Source: Pelargonium cotyledonis (taxonomy: Eukaryota; Streptophyta; Magnoliopsida; Geraniales; Geraniaceae). From it: DNA of 22,683 nt. Shown here one piece after another: positions 1 to 10,100 of this stretch. Location of the stretch: assembly GCA_036897625.1 (NCBI GenBank), contig JAYMTA010000969.1, positions 1 to 22,683 on the forward strand, written 5' to 3'. The notes under the pieces are model-generated. The model was not told the DNA's origin and searched no databases. It saw only the letters and a program-made list of their open reading frames with translations. Every line of letters begins with the position of its first letter. Positions within the stretch are counted from its first letter, which is position 1. The translations under genes were made by a program, and so were the position numbers.

Positions 1-597
1 ATGTTTCTTGTCTCTTCCTGATCTCTCTGGTTCTCTGTTTTTTTGGGTGTTTTTTTTGTAAGTGTATGAGATTTTTGGTTCATTTAATTTGATGTTCATG
101 TATTTGTGTGAATTTTTAATCCAATTTGATGTTTATTTGAAAATTTTATGTTAGAATTGTACCATTCATAAATCTGAATTGGAATAATCCGAAAAACAAT
201 TTCAGATTTGGAAAAAAATCAACTGGATCGAAATCTAAATTTTTTGCTGGAAACTGAAAATTGTTGCCGGAATATGAAAAAACTTGAAGTTTCCGGTACT
301 AGAATCTTCAAGTGTTCTTCATTTTTCATTTCACTTGAATGTGTGATGAAGAAGAACATTTTGGGAATTTTAAAAAATAAAAAGTCACATGCCTAAACAT
401 GTGAGGAGAGGTGATTTTTTCATCCAAAATTTAACAGATTCTGTTAAATAGCAACTTTATGGGGGCTAAGTGTCGAGACCTTTACTTCACGAGTTAGGTG
501 TTTTAAGTCAATAGTACGGTGGAGATATATGTAATTACCCCATGAGTTTTATTCTCATCATTTTTTTTTTGAATTTAAACCTTATTTTAGTGTTTAA
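1..597. other. Upstream noncoding region of the bHLH gene
   Basis: No gene is supported in this AT-rich stretch; its longest reading frame (62 codons) resembles nothing I know. Two short perfect inverted repeats are visible: 385-404 (7-bp arms, 6-nt spacer) and 429-449 (9-bp arms, 3-nt spacer, core TTTAACAG/CTGTTAAA). The stretch from about 420 to 540 reads like a common dispersed plant repeat, but I cannot name the family. The promoter of the bHLH gene should lie here, yet no convincing TATA box stands out. Confidence 0.5.
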
Positions 598-843
598 ATG
601 AAGGCCAGGCCCAGAAATATGATCAATGACGAAGGCCCAAATCCACGAAACCGTTTATTCCTCCGATTCGGTTCCACAATCAGTCAAGAATCTGAGCTGA
701 CCACCACCACCACTTCTTCTCCACCGAACCAAACCCCTCTATTTTCTCGTTTCTCTCACTCCGATCCCCCAAATTTTCTTCCTATACAAACCCTCTGTTC
801 GGTTCTCTCCGAACCCCCGCCAAATCTTACTTTTCCGGCCATT
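598..843 (+). promoter_or_regulatory. CT-rich 5' leader with in-frame upstream ATG
   Basis: An ATG at 598 is in the same frame as the ILR3-type start at 844, with no stop between, so an 82-residue N-terminal extension is formally possible. The region is rich in CT and CCA runs, as plant 5' leaders are. The extension is low-complexity (Thr-, Ser-, Pro-rich), and I recall no family member that carries it. I therefore treat this as leader or promoter, with translation starting at 844, where the family's MVSPEN start lies. Confidence 0.5.
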
Positions 844-3178
844 ATGGTCTCCCCGGAAAATAGCAATTGGCTCTTCGATTACGGCCTCATCGACGATATC
901 CCCGTCCCCGGTGCGAATTTCCAAGTTCCAGCTCCTGCTTTCGCGTGGCCACCACACGCCTTCAACGCTTCCTCTAATGTCAGGTATTTTGATCCTTCCA
1001 TCTGTTAAGCTTTCCCATTTCCTTTTGATTTTGCCCTAGATAATGCCTAACTAATGAAGTTAAGGTTTTTTCTGGATTTTGTTTTCAAATTATGTGTATG
1101 GAAACTCTGAAGTGTGCAGTTTCAATTTTTTTTGTCTATGAATGTATCTCCAAATTGAAGAATTGTTTTTAGGTAGTTACTGGCTGGGTAATCTGTAATT
1201 AAGAGTTTGGGAGGGGTGTTGAAGAATGGATCATGGTGTACTTTACTTGGGAGCATCTAATGCCATGTTCAGTTTGAAGGGTGAGGTCTAGGAACGGGGT
1301 TGTTGATGACAAAATCAAATTGGCAGATTTTTTTTTTCTTTTCTCGAGTGGATACTGAACACTTGTAGGATTTTGTGAAAATTCAATCTGGATCATTACA
1401 ATGTGATATCGGGAATGGTTTTGGCACAAATGCTAATCTTTTCTTCGGGCTAGGATATGATTCAGTTTCAGCTGTGTTACCTTTTTGGTTTACATGAATG
1501 GAGACTAGGTAAATGATTCTCGTGTGCTGTAATTTTCATGAAGTTGGGAGATTTATTTGTGTGAAAACCATATTGCGTTTGTTTCTTATGGAGTCCTAGC
1601 TTGAATATGCTTATGTGCGTGCACTATTACATTTTGTATTTTATTTTATTTTATATTTTAAAGATAGATGGCCTAATGCTGCGCTTAAACCAGTAAGGAT
1701 ATTTTGCAGTCTTTTTTTTTTCCTCCTCTTTTTCTGACATGGTTATAGGTGCTGCGCTTAAACCAGTAAGGATATTTTGCAGTCTTTTTTTTTCCTCCTC
1801 TTTTTCTGACATGGTTATAGGTGCTCATATTGTCTCCTTACTTCGTTATCATTATTTTCTTGAACTGTTCTCTTGTTAGCGTTGAAGTTGATGGCAAGTT
1901 TGGAGATTCGGATGCCCCCAAGGAAACTGGCTCCAAAAAGAGGTTAGTATTTTCTTCTTAAGTTTTTGGTTGTAAGAAAAATAAAATAAAACCAAAGCCC
2001 CATGCAATTGCCTTTGTGGTATCGTGTTCTTGGGAAGCCTGTATACCTTCCTTAAATTTGTGTCATGCTCACCAAGTTCTTACTGTTTGATGGAAACAGT
2101 CAAACCTTATGAGCATGCTTTACTTATTCTTGTGAAGTGACTTATAGGAATCAGCAAGTGTGGAATATGTGATAGTGTTTAACTTATTCCAGAACTAGTA
2201 CTTGTTATTGAGAATGGCTTACATGGTGGGACATGTATGTACTGAATGAATTTTTGATGTAGATGAAGTAATTGTAAATTGTTTGTTAGTCCAGTGCCCA
2301 AATGAACTTTGATCCAGGTCAAGCATTTTTTTTTTGGATTTTGACAGTATGTAGTGCAAATGTGAATTGTTTATATTTCTTGTTACTGTAACAATTTTAT
2401 AGCACCTCTATGTCTTCATTTCCTGCTGCAGGGTTAGATCTGAGTCATGCAACGCTTCTAGCTCTAAAGCATGTAGAGAGAAATTGCGGAGGGATAGACT
2501 AAATGACAAGTAATCTCTCTCCACGGAACACATTGTTTTGTATTTTTGGTGCATAGAACTCACATTCTAAATTGGTTTGATTTCTAGGTTTGTTGAATTG
2601 GGTTCCATCCTGGAGCCTGGAAGGCCACCAAAGTCAGACAAGGCTGCTATCTTAATTGATGCCATACGGATGGTGTCTCAATTACGAGGTGAAGCTCAGA
2701 AGTTGAAAGACGGTAATTCAAACCTTCAGGAGAAGATTAAAGAATTGAAGGTCTGTTTAGCCTTTTAATTGTAGAGTCCCTGGCAGAAGCTACATATTAA
2801 ACAATGTTTTTTTTTTTTCCGACGCCCAAACAATGCTGAGATATTCAAACTATGGTCAGGAATAGGAGCTTTGAAGGTTAGTTACATTAAACTGTCTTCT
2901 TTCTTGCATAGGCTGAGAAGAATGAGCTTCGGGATGAAAAGCAGAGGCTGAAGGCAGAGAAAGATAAGCTGGAGCAGCAATTGAAAACCATGAATATGCA
3001 ACCTAGCTTCCTTCCTCCCTCGCCAGCACTTCCTGCTGCTTTTGCTACTCAAGGTCAAGCTCCTGGCAACAAGCTGGTGCCATTCCTCGGTTATCCAGGG
3101 GTCGCAATGTGGCAGTTCATGCCGCCTGCTGCTGTGGATACTTCACAGGATCATCTACTTCGCCCTCCGGTTGCGTAA
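844..3178 (+). CDS. ILR3: bHLH transcription factor, ILR3/bHLH105-like (subgroup IVc)
   Basis: Five exons: 844-983, 1880-1942, 2432-2509, 2588-2750 and 2912-3178, all with GT-AG introns. They join to 711 nt (236 aa), close to the 234 aa I recall for Arabidopsis ILR3. The start was chosen for the family N-terminus MVSPENSNW. The basic region (about residues 79-94) contains EKLRRDRLN, with Glu84 and Arg88 at the E-box-contacting positions and Lys80 where many G-box binders have His. The helix-loop-helix follows (about 95-130), then a leucine- and Lys/Glu-rich coiled coil (about 131-180). The C-terminal tail carries GYPGVAMWQFMPP and ends in RPPVA, the hallmark of ILR3 and bHLH115. Known family role: nuclear factors that heterodimerise with other IVc and IVb bHLHs to control iron-deficiency genes. 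The ILR3-versus-bHLH115 assignment is by memory of sequences. No disruption is seen. Confidence 0.93.
1677..1821 (+). repeat. Tandem duplication, 73 + 72 bp, in bHLH intron 1
   Basis: Copies at 1677-1749 and 1750-1821 are essentially identical, differing by one T in a poly-T tract (10 against 9). A third copy starts for four bases. Each copy holds a polypyrimidine tract, TTTTGCAG and ATAGGTGCT, so each includes acceptor-like words. The near-identity indicates a recent duplication. The true acceptor at 1878-1879 lies about 57 bp downstream. Confidence 0.97.
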
Positions 3179-3452
3179 ATATGCAGCCTCTTGTTAATTT
3201 TGAGGTCCACTCTTTGCTAAAAAAAAATGTACTCATTTATTTTAGTTTGCTCAAAAGTTTTATAACTGTATTTTCTGGGTGACCGATTGCAAAGCTGTAT
3301 GATATGATGCTGGTGCTCTTGTAAATTGGTTTCAATAAGTTAATGTTGGGGTTTCCAATTAGATTTCTGCTGTAGAAGCATCATCTGCTCTTTAATATTC
3401 ACAAGGGATACTCAGATAATTTTTGTGTATGATCTAACTAAATTTACGACTC

Positions 3453-3472
3453 TTGACTCTTGACTCTTGACA
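3453..3472 (+). repeat. Three TTGAC words at 7-bp spacing
   Basis: TTGACT at 3453-3458, TTGACT at 3460-3465 and TTGACA at 3467-3472 form a short 7-bp tandem repeat. TTGAC[CT] is the WRKY W-box, so the first two match it. The position is downstream of the bHLH stop and about 700 bp before the next ATG. It could be a simple microsatellite without function. Confidence 0.6.
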
Positions 3473-3522
3473 CTCTTTGTGCATCGGTGTACTCTCACTT
3501 AAGGGTTCATTTATTACATTAT

Positions 3523-3551
3523 ATTTATACTATGCAATGAATAGTATAAAT
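3523..3551. repeat. Perfect 11-bp inverted repeat
   Basis: ATTTATACTAT and ATAGTATAAAT are separated by 7 nt (GCAATGA). The sequence is AT-rich and palindromic. It may be a small foldback remnant or part of a transcript end; nothing more can be said. Confidence 0.85.
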
Positions 3552-3591
3552 CTACACGATCCTGAAACTGTACCGTCTACTAAACAATTGG

Positions 3592-3694
3592 CTAGAACAC
3601 TTGAACGGCTTTTTTAGACTATATACTTCGTCAACTAACTCTTTGATCTTCTAAAATAGACGAAGAAGACGTGCACAAACGTTCAAGTCTTTAG
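3592..3694. repeat. Imperfect foldback with about 36-41 nt arms
   Basis: The left arm is about 3592-3632 and the right arm about 3659-3694, with a 26-nt loop. Two perfect blocks are nested in order: ACTTGAACG (3599-3607) pairs with CGTTCAAGT (3680-3688), and CTTCGTC (3626-3632) pairs with GACGAAG (3659-3665). Outer CTA/TAG bases also pair. This looks like a small MITE relic or a hairpin-forming transcript. No target-site duplication was found. Confidence 0.65.
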
Positions 3695-3857
3695 TTCAAT
3701 TCCATTTTTTTTCAACTGTCCGTGTGTAAACTCAATAATGAAGTTCTTTGGCTATTTTTGTTCAATCATGAACCTCAACAATCTTAAATTTCTAATAAAA
3801 GAGTCATCTACGTGCAAAAAGCAGTATTCGAACCATCAACATAGGGCTTTGCTCTTG

Positions 3858-3903
3858 CAACATCCTTGGCACATGCCAACCCAACATCTTTGGCACGTGC
3901 CGA
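3858..3903 (+). promoter_or_regulatory. Duplicated 22-bp word with G-box palindrome
   Basis: Two direct copies at 3858-3879 and 3882-3903 (24-bp period) differ at few positions. The second holds the perfect 10-bp palindrome GGCACGTGCC (3892-3901, a G-box core CACGTG); the first has GGCACATGCC (an E-box). They lie about 270-310 bp before the ATG of the chorein-N gene, so a promoter site for bHLH or bZIP factors is plausible but unproven. Confidence 0.55.
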
Positions 3904-4169
3904 TACAGTAAACCAATTCAGATTCCCTCCCTGTTCTGTTCTGTTCCTCGAAGCGAGTCCATGTCCACACCTCCTGCGATTGCGGAATTGTTCTCTTCTT
4001 CTTCTTCACCTCCGTTTCGGCTAAGAATCCAAACCAGATTTGCTCCAAATCCTCTGACCTCGATCGGACCTTCACCATTTCATGCGATCTCCTCTCTTCC
4101 TATTGGATCTTCCCCGTGAAAGTTTCTGGCATTCCTTTTTCTGGAAGCTGGAGGTGACGGAGCTTTGCA

Positions 4170-7100
4170 ATGGAGTCGATAATGGCGCGTGCTCTCGAGT
4201 ACACTCTCAAGTACTGGCTCAAATCCTTCTCCAGGGACCAGTTCAAGCTGCAGGGACGCACTGGCCAGCTCTCCAATCTCGGTGCATTTTCTCTCTCCGT
4301 TTTGCTCATTGATAAGGTTAGCTTTCTGGAATTTTGATTGGTAATTGGTAATTTTGTGCGTCGCAGATATCAACGGAGATGCTTTGCATGCCAGCTTCGG
4401 TTTGCCACCGGCGTTGAACGTCACCTCGGCCAGAGTTGGGAAGTTGGAAATTATGGTTTGTATTTTCAGTTCTGGAAATTTTCGCAAATGCAGATGAGAA
4501 CAGTATTTTTTTTTTCCGTTCAATTTTCAGGCAAATGAAGAAAAGATGTAGTAAACTCAATATATGAGGACCTAACCTCAGTATATGATCTTCATTTGTA
4601 CTATAAAGTTATATCAAACTAGTCATTGTTTCTGAGTTAAAGCTAATTTTCTTTTCTTATTGGTGTAGCTCCCATCCCTAAATAATGTACAAATCGAGCC
4701 AATTGTGGTGCAAATTGATAAGCTTGATTTGGTTTTCGAGGAGAAAGAAGAGTTGGATGCTTGTCAAAGTCCATGCAGGTGACCCTATGCTTGACTTTTA
4801 CTTTATGTTATATATTGAGATCAGTAGTATAGGTTCTATAGATGTTTAGTGTGTAACTGTTGAACCGAAAGGGGAAATTTCATGTGGTAACCAGAACAAC
4901 TTGCATGAGTGTGGCATGGAATATAGGTGTTGAGTATGAAATCCCTCTTGCTGAAAATTACTTTTTTTTTTTTTTTTGGCCATACCATGGTCTGGAGTGG
5001 TGTGGTAATTACATGGTGAGGGGACTATGATATCTATATATAATATTTACTAACTAGCTTAACTTGGTATTTTTTCTGAACACAGTCCCCAGACGTTGGC
5101 AAGCTCTCCGAAAGGCAGTGGTTATGGATTTGCTGATAAGGTTTTTCTCAATCTTGAGTGAATTGTATTCAGAACTAAATAGCTCTGCCTGGTATAGTTG
5201 TTTTCTCTTGTGTGAAACTAAAGACATGGGAGATTTCAATTTGATAGGATTATTTGTTTTGGTCTGTTTTCTTCCCCACCGTGGATCCTCCTTAATTGTT
5301 GCAAAAACATATTCATGCCATGCAATCGAAATAGTCTTTATTCTTCATTGGAGATTGTACCTGTTCATTGATTTGGTGATGGAGTGATGCATACAGGACA
5401 CATGCTAAACATGAACCCATATAAGAATATTCTATGATATACAGACAAGTTTTTTCTCTCTTGATGCGTATGTGTCCGATACATGATTTTAAGCGTCCCG
5501 TTGGATACTTAAGTGGACAACTATGTCATATGAATACCCAATGACAAGCTCCCATACATATTTTTAAAAAGTGCAAATTTAATTAGAGAACAACTAATAT
5601 ATCTTCAAGACAAACTGATTTAATTCTTTCAAGAAAAACCCTTGCTTGACTTCTCCAATTTTGTACATTTGCAAAACCCATGCTTCCTATCTCTCTTTCA
5701 CACTACCTTGTTTATTTGTAAGTGCAATTTTAATAAGATAACATCTAACTGACCTTAATTATCTCAAGAAGAATCCTTGCCCTTCATCACAATCTTGTTT
5801 TCATTTGAACTGATATCACTCTACATTCCTCTGTTTTTGTTTTAACTTTTTTTAAAATGCTATATTTTATATACAATATTTATGATGGATGAGTTTTTAT
5901 TTATTAATTATATGCAGAAATGTGACTTTTATATATCATTATGAACATCTGTATTTATTATTAATAGTAAGTGTCTACAATGTTCTGTGTCCCGGTTCTT
6001 ATCCAAATTACACAATGTCTGTGTCAGTGCTGTGTCCATGTCGTGTCTTCGCCTGCGAAACATAGAGAATATTTTATGAACTTCAGTTATGCATGCTGAT
6101 ACATGCATTGATGGATTTCTTTGCTGTTTTACTTCAAATGCCAATTTTCTGTCATTTCAGCTTAATCCAAAATGTGGCCGCAGTTCAAATCCTAGTCTTC
6201 AAAAATATTTTTCTAATTCTTTCATGTACCTTTTACATGTCCCTCAGCTTCTTTTATTAAAAAACTCGCACTGGCAGATGTATTCTCTAAAATATTGTTG
6301 TTATCACAAAATGTAAGTTGAGAGCTCATGCATATCAGGGTTTGAGTGAGGGTTTTATGTTAGCTACGCTGTTGGCAGTTGAGATCAGAGATTTGGGAAA
6401 TGGTTACTCTGTTGACAGTTGACACAGCTATCCTTGTGTTCTGCGAGGGCCCATCATCTTCATATGATTGGTTACCTTTTTTTTATTTACTTTATATTTA
6501 TTATAAAAATTACATGTTGAACTTTTATAATTAACAGATTGCAGATGGAATGACTATTCACATCCATACTGTCAACCTATTGCTGGAAACCCGTGGTGGT
6601 GCTCGACGCCAAGGGGAAGAATCTTGGTAAGTTATTTTTGGCTTAAACATATTTTTTCTTAGCATCCAGTTGTCTAGTTACCTGTTTGTATGTATGGCAT
6701 AAAGTATTTATGAGTTATGAGTCATGCAGAAACATGCATTTTTGTGTCCATGTAACTTCTCTATATAGTGAAACTTAAAAGTTACCTTTCAAATATCACA
6801 GTTAGATTACTCATGAAATGGATAATTGAGATATAAAGTTTTCATATATATGATCTAATCTAGTTAAATGACACTGGAACATGATCCGAATTCTGTTTCT
6901 GTAGATCTGGCTAGTAGCACATGGATATCTATCTTGGATTATTGGCACACATGACAATCGATAATAGACTTAACTGAAAAGTAGGAACTTGCAAATTTGT
7001 TCGAGTACTTTAAGTGGAAATCCAACTTCAGTTTTACTTTTGTTACCCTAAGCCTATTAAATGCATACCTTATGGTGCTACTTAGCAGACTAACACGGAT

Positions 7101-10100
7101 GCACACCTATCTGCACACATTCAGAAATAAGAGAGGAAAGAATATATTGTCTGTCATGAAGTGCTAATCTCATTCTACTAGGTTCATTTACTTTGCTGGG
7201 GTGTTCTTCAATTTAAATATCCATTAAAACTTTTTGATGCTTGTACCTTAAGTTATACGTCATTGGTAGTTAATATCGTGAAATAGTCCAATAATGCATG
7301 GTCCTTAAAAAATTAAAACTCATGGGACATTTGAAATCTAAAATGATGAGGTTGCCTAAGCAGTGTGGGATTCTTTCTCTTTTCAACCCCAGGGCGCCAC
7401 CCATGGCATCTTTCACAATGCGTAATCTTTCTCTGTATAGCACAAATGAAAATTGGCAGGTAATTTACATAAGTTGCTACAAAATAATTCATTAGCATTT
7501 TCTTTAGTGCAACTGCTTATTTTAACAATCTTCTTATCTTCTTATAAAAGGCAGTCAATCTTAAAGAGGTTCGGGACTTCTCCAGTGACAAAAAGTTCAT
7601 ATATGTATTCAAAGTAATATGCCAGCTTTCATTATGGAAATATACAAATACAGACACTCATGAATTCATCCGTGCATTTGAAGTTCTTTTTCTTAACTAA
7701 CAGTGTTAGTTATCTTCTCACCAGAAACTTGAATGGGGATCTCTCTGTATTGATCTCCTACCTCATCCTGATATGTTCACTGATAATATAGCTAGCTCAG
7801 AAGAGGGAACAAATCAGAGGGACGATGATGGTGCAAAGCGTGTTTTCTTTGGTGGGGAGCGCTTTTTAGAAGGAATATCGGGACAGGCTAATGTAATTAA
7901 AATTTGACATTTCAAGTTTGCTCTTGAGGAATGTGCCTCATTATAGACAGGGGTCCATGCTACACAACATTGTTTACATGGGTTCAATTTATTTAGTATG
8001 TTCTAACTTTATAATCTTGATCAGATCACTATCCAGAGAACAGAGCTAAACAGTCCACTTGGGCTGGAGGTTCAATTACATATTACAGAGGCTGTTTGTC
8101 CTGCTTTAAGTGAACCAGGTAATAAGTGAAACACAATCTTATCACTTGTTTAAATGCTGAATGTAAATTTAGCATGGAGTTAAGGCATTATCTATTTCAT
8201 GAGCAGGATTACGTGCTCTCCTCCGCTTTTTGACGGGGTTATATGTCTGTCTAAATAGAGGAGATGTAGACCCAAAGACTCAACAGGTTTTCATTCACAT
8301 CTGTTACTATTTTGAGCTAATTTAACATTTTTGAGCTAACAAGTGATCAAGCCAATGGCTATTTCAATCTATTGGCAGAGATCTGCCGAAGCAGCAGGGT
8401 GTTCTCTAGTCTCTATTATTGTCGATCACATATTTCTCTGCATTAAAGATGCTGGTTTGTTTCCATCCCTATAAATCTATTCATTGAGGCTACTCATCTT
8501 TTCTCTTAGAAAATGTTCTTACTTTATTAATTTTCTTTTATATCACCTTTTATTTGTATCTCTGTAGCATATTCTCCAAACATTTTCCAGTTAACTTTTA
8601 TTTTCCCCTTCTTTTCATTGAAACATTCTTTCAACGCTTCCAATTTACATGCAGAATTCCAGCTCGAACTTCTGATGCAGTCACTTTTCTTTTCTCGGGT
8701 ATTACTCCATAACACTTGCAAATATTCTTCAGTGTCTTAATGACATCAGCTTACAGTGTGGTATGGTCTAAAGTTTTTTTTTCCCACATGGATGAGTTAT
8801 CCATGTGGTTTCTTTAAGTAGTTCTAGAATATATTCAATAAAATGCCTTCCGTCCCAAATTAAGTGTCTTGTTTTATTTGTATTTTTGTCCCAAAATAAG
8901 TGTTTTGTTTCCTTTTTAGGAAGTTAGTTATGCATGAATTACCAATAGTGTCCTAATAATAAGTTTGATAGTGTCCCTTAAGTTTGATACAACATATGTG
9001 CATGGGGATATAAACGAGTAAATATACAACATTAACTAAATTCTCCTAAATGTTTCTCAAAATAGAAAGTTGGACACTTATTTTGTGTTGGAGGGAGTAT
9101 ATTGTGTGTTTTTGCACTCCAAAGTTATTATATTTTTGCCCAAAAGAAAAATGAAAAAATAGTTCTTAGACCCCTTTTAAAATTTCACACATTTCAGGCT
9201 GTCCGCTTCAACACATTTCAGTGAAGTATTTGTTGTGCCATCTACTTTAGCAGCTCAAGACCTTATGCTTGGATATTTTGCAGGCCAGTGTTCCTCATGT
9301 CAGAGATTACAAAAACTTAACAAGGGTAATGATTAGCGGACTGTTTTTAAGGTATTGTCTTTCAACTTCTCTATAGATGTGCTAATGATGAGCTGTATCA
9401 TTTATGAATGTTCTCTTGGAGTTCTTGCCTTGGTTTAAGCAGGTTCAACTGCTTAAGGTTTTGCATCTTCTTTTTGAAGTTATAGCATTTTGTTCTTGTC
9501 TAGTACTTAACTTCTTCTTTTTTTCATTGGTGAAACCAATTAATTTGATAAGTTATGGTGGTGATAAAGAAGATAACATATCCAAAGTATTTGTGAGTTA
9601 GACCTTCAATTGTCAGAATTCTAAATATTCTACTACTTTGGGCTTGGTGGGATTTATACAAGTGTTTGGTCTCTCATACTAAAGAGCCAACCTATGAAGT
9701 ACAATACAAAAACACAACACAAATCATGACGTGATTCGGGCGTGCGATTCACAATTTTCAAAAGATACGCGACATGATACATTTGGACTCACTAATTTTT
9801 TGTTTAGAAATATAATTTGTATATAACAATTAGTATTAGTATATTTTAGTTATAGTGAACTTAATAATTTGTCAACTTAATATTAACATTGTACTAGTAA
9901 ACAAATCCATTTTCAACAAGCAAACATGTAGGAAGTATGCTCCCGGCGTTCTGATTTCTAAAAGAAATTTTTATTATTTAAAATCACGTTTCGCCATAGT
10001 GTCTCAGCTATTTTTCAATTTAATAGTATCGGATTCACGTGTCAGATTCATGTTGCTAGCGTGTTGGGAGCGAATCATGTCTGATTTGCTTGTCAGACCC

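Larger units (their letters stand above)
3179..4169. other. Intergenic region between bHLH and chorein-N genes
   Basis: This contains the bHLH 3' UTR (a weak AATAAG-type poly(A) signal at about 3334-3339) and then the promoter and 5' UTR of the next gene, which turns CT-rich from about 3920. Reading frames here on both strands (80 codons or fewer, apart from antisense frames running into exon 1) resemble no protein I know. Distinct small structures are listed separately. Confidence 0.6.

Noticed and set aside
4080-4560. Open frames of 80-147 codons antisense to exons 1-2 of the chorein-N gene
   Set aside because: They are shadows of the leader and exons, with no recognisable motifs.
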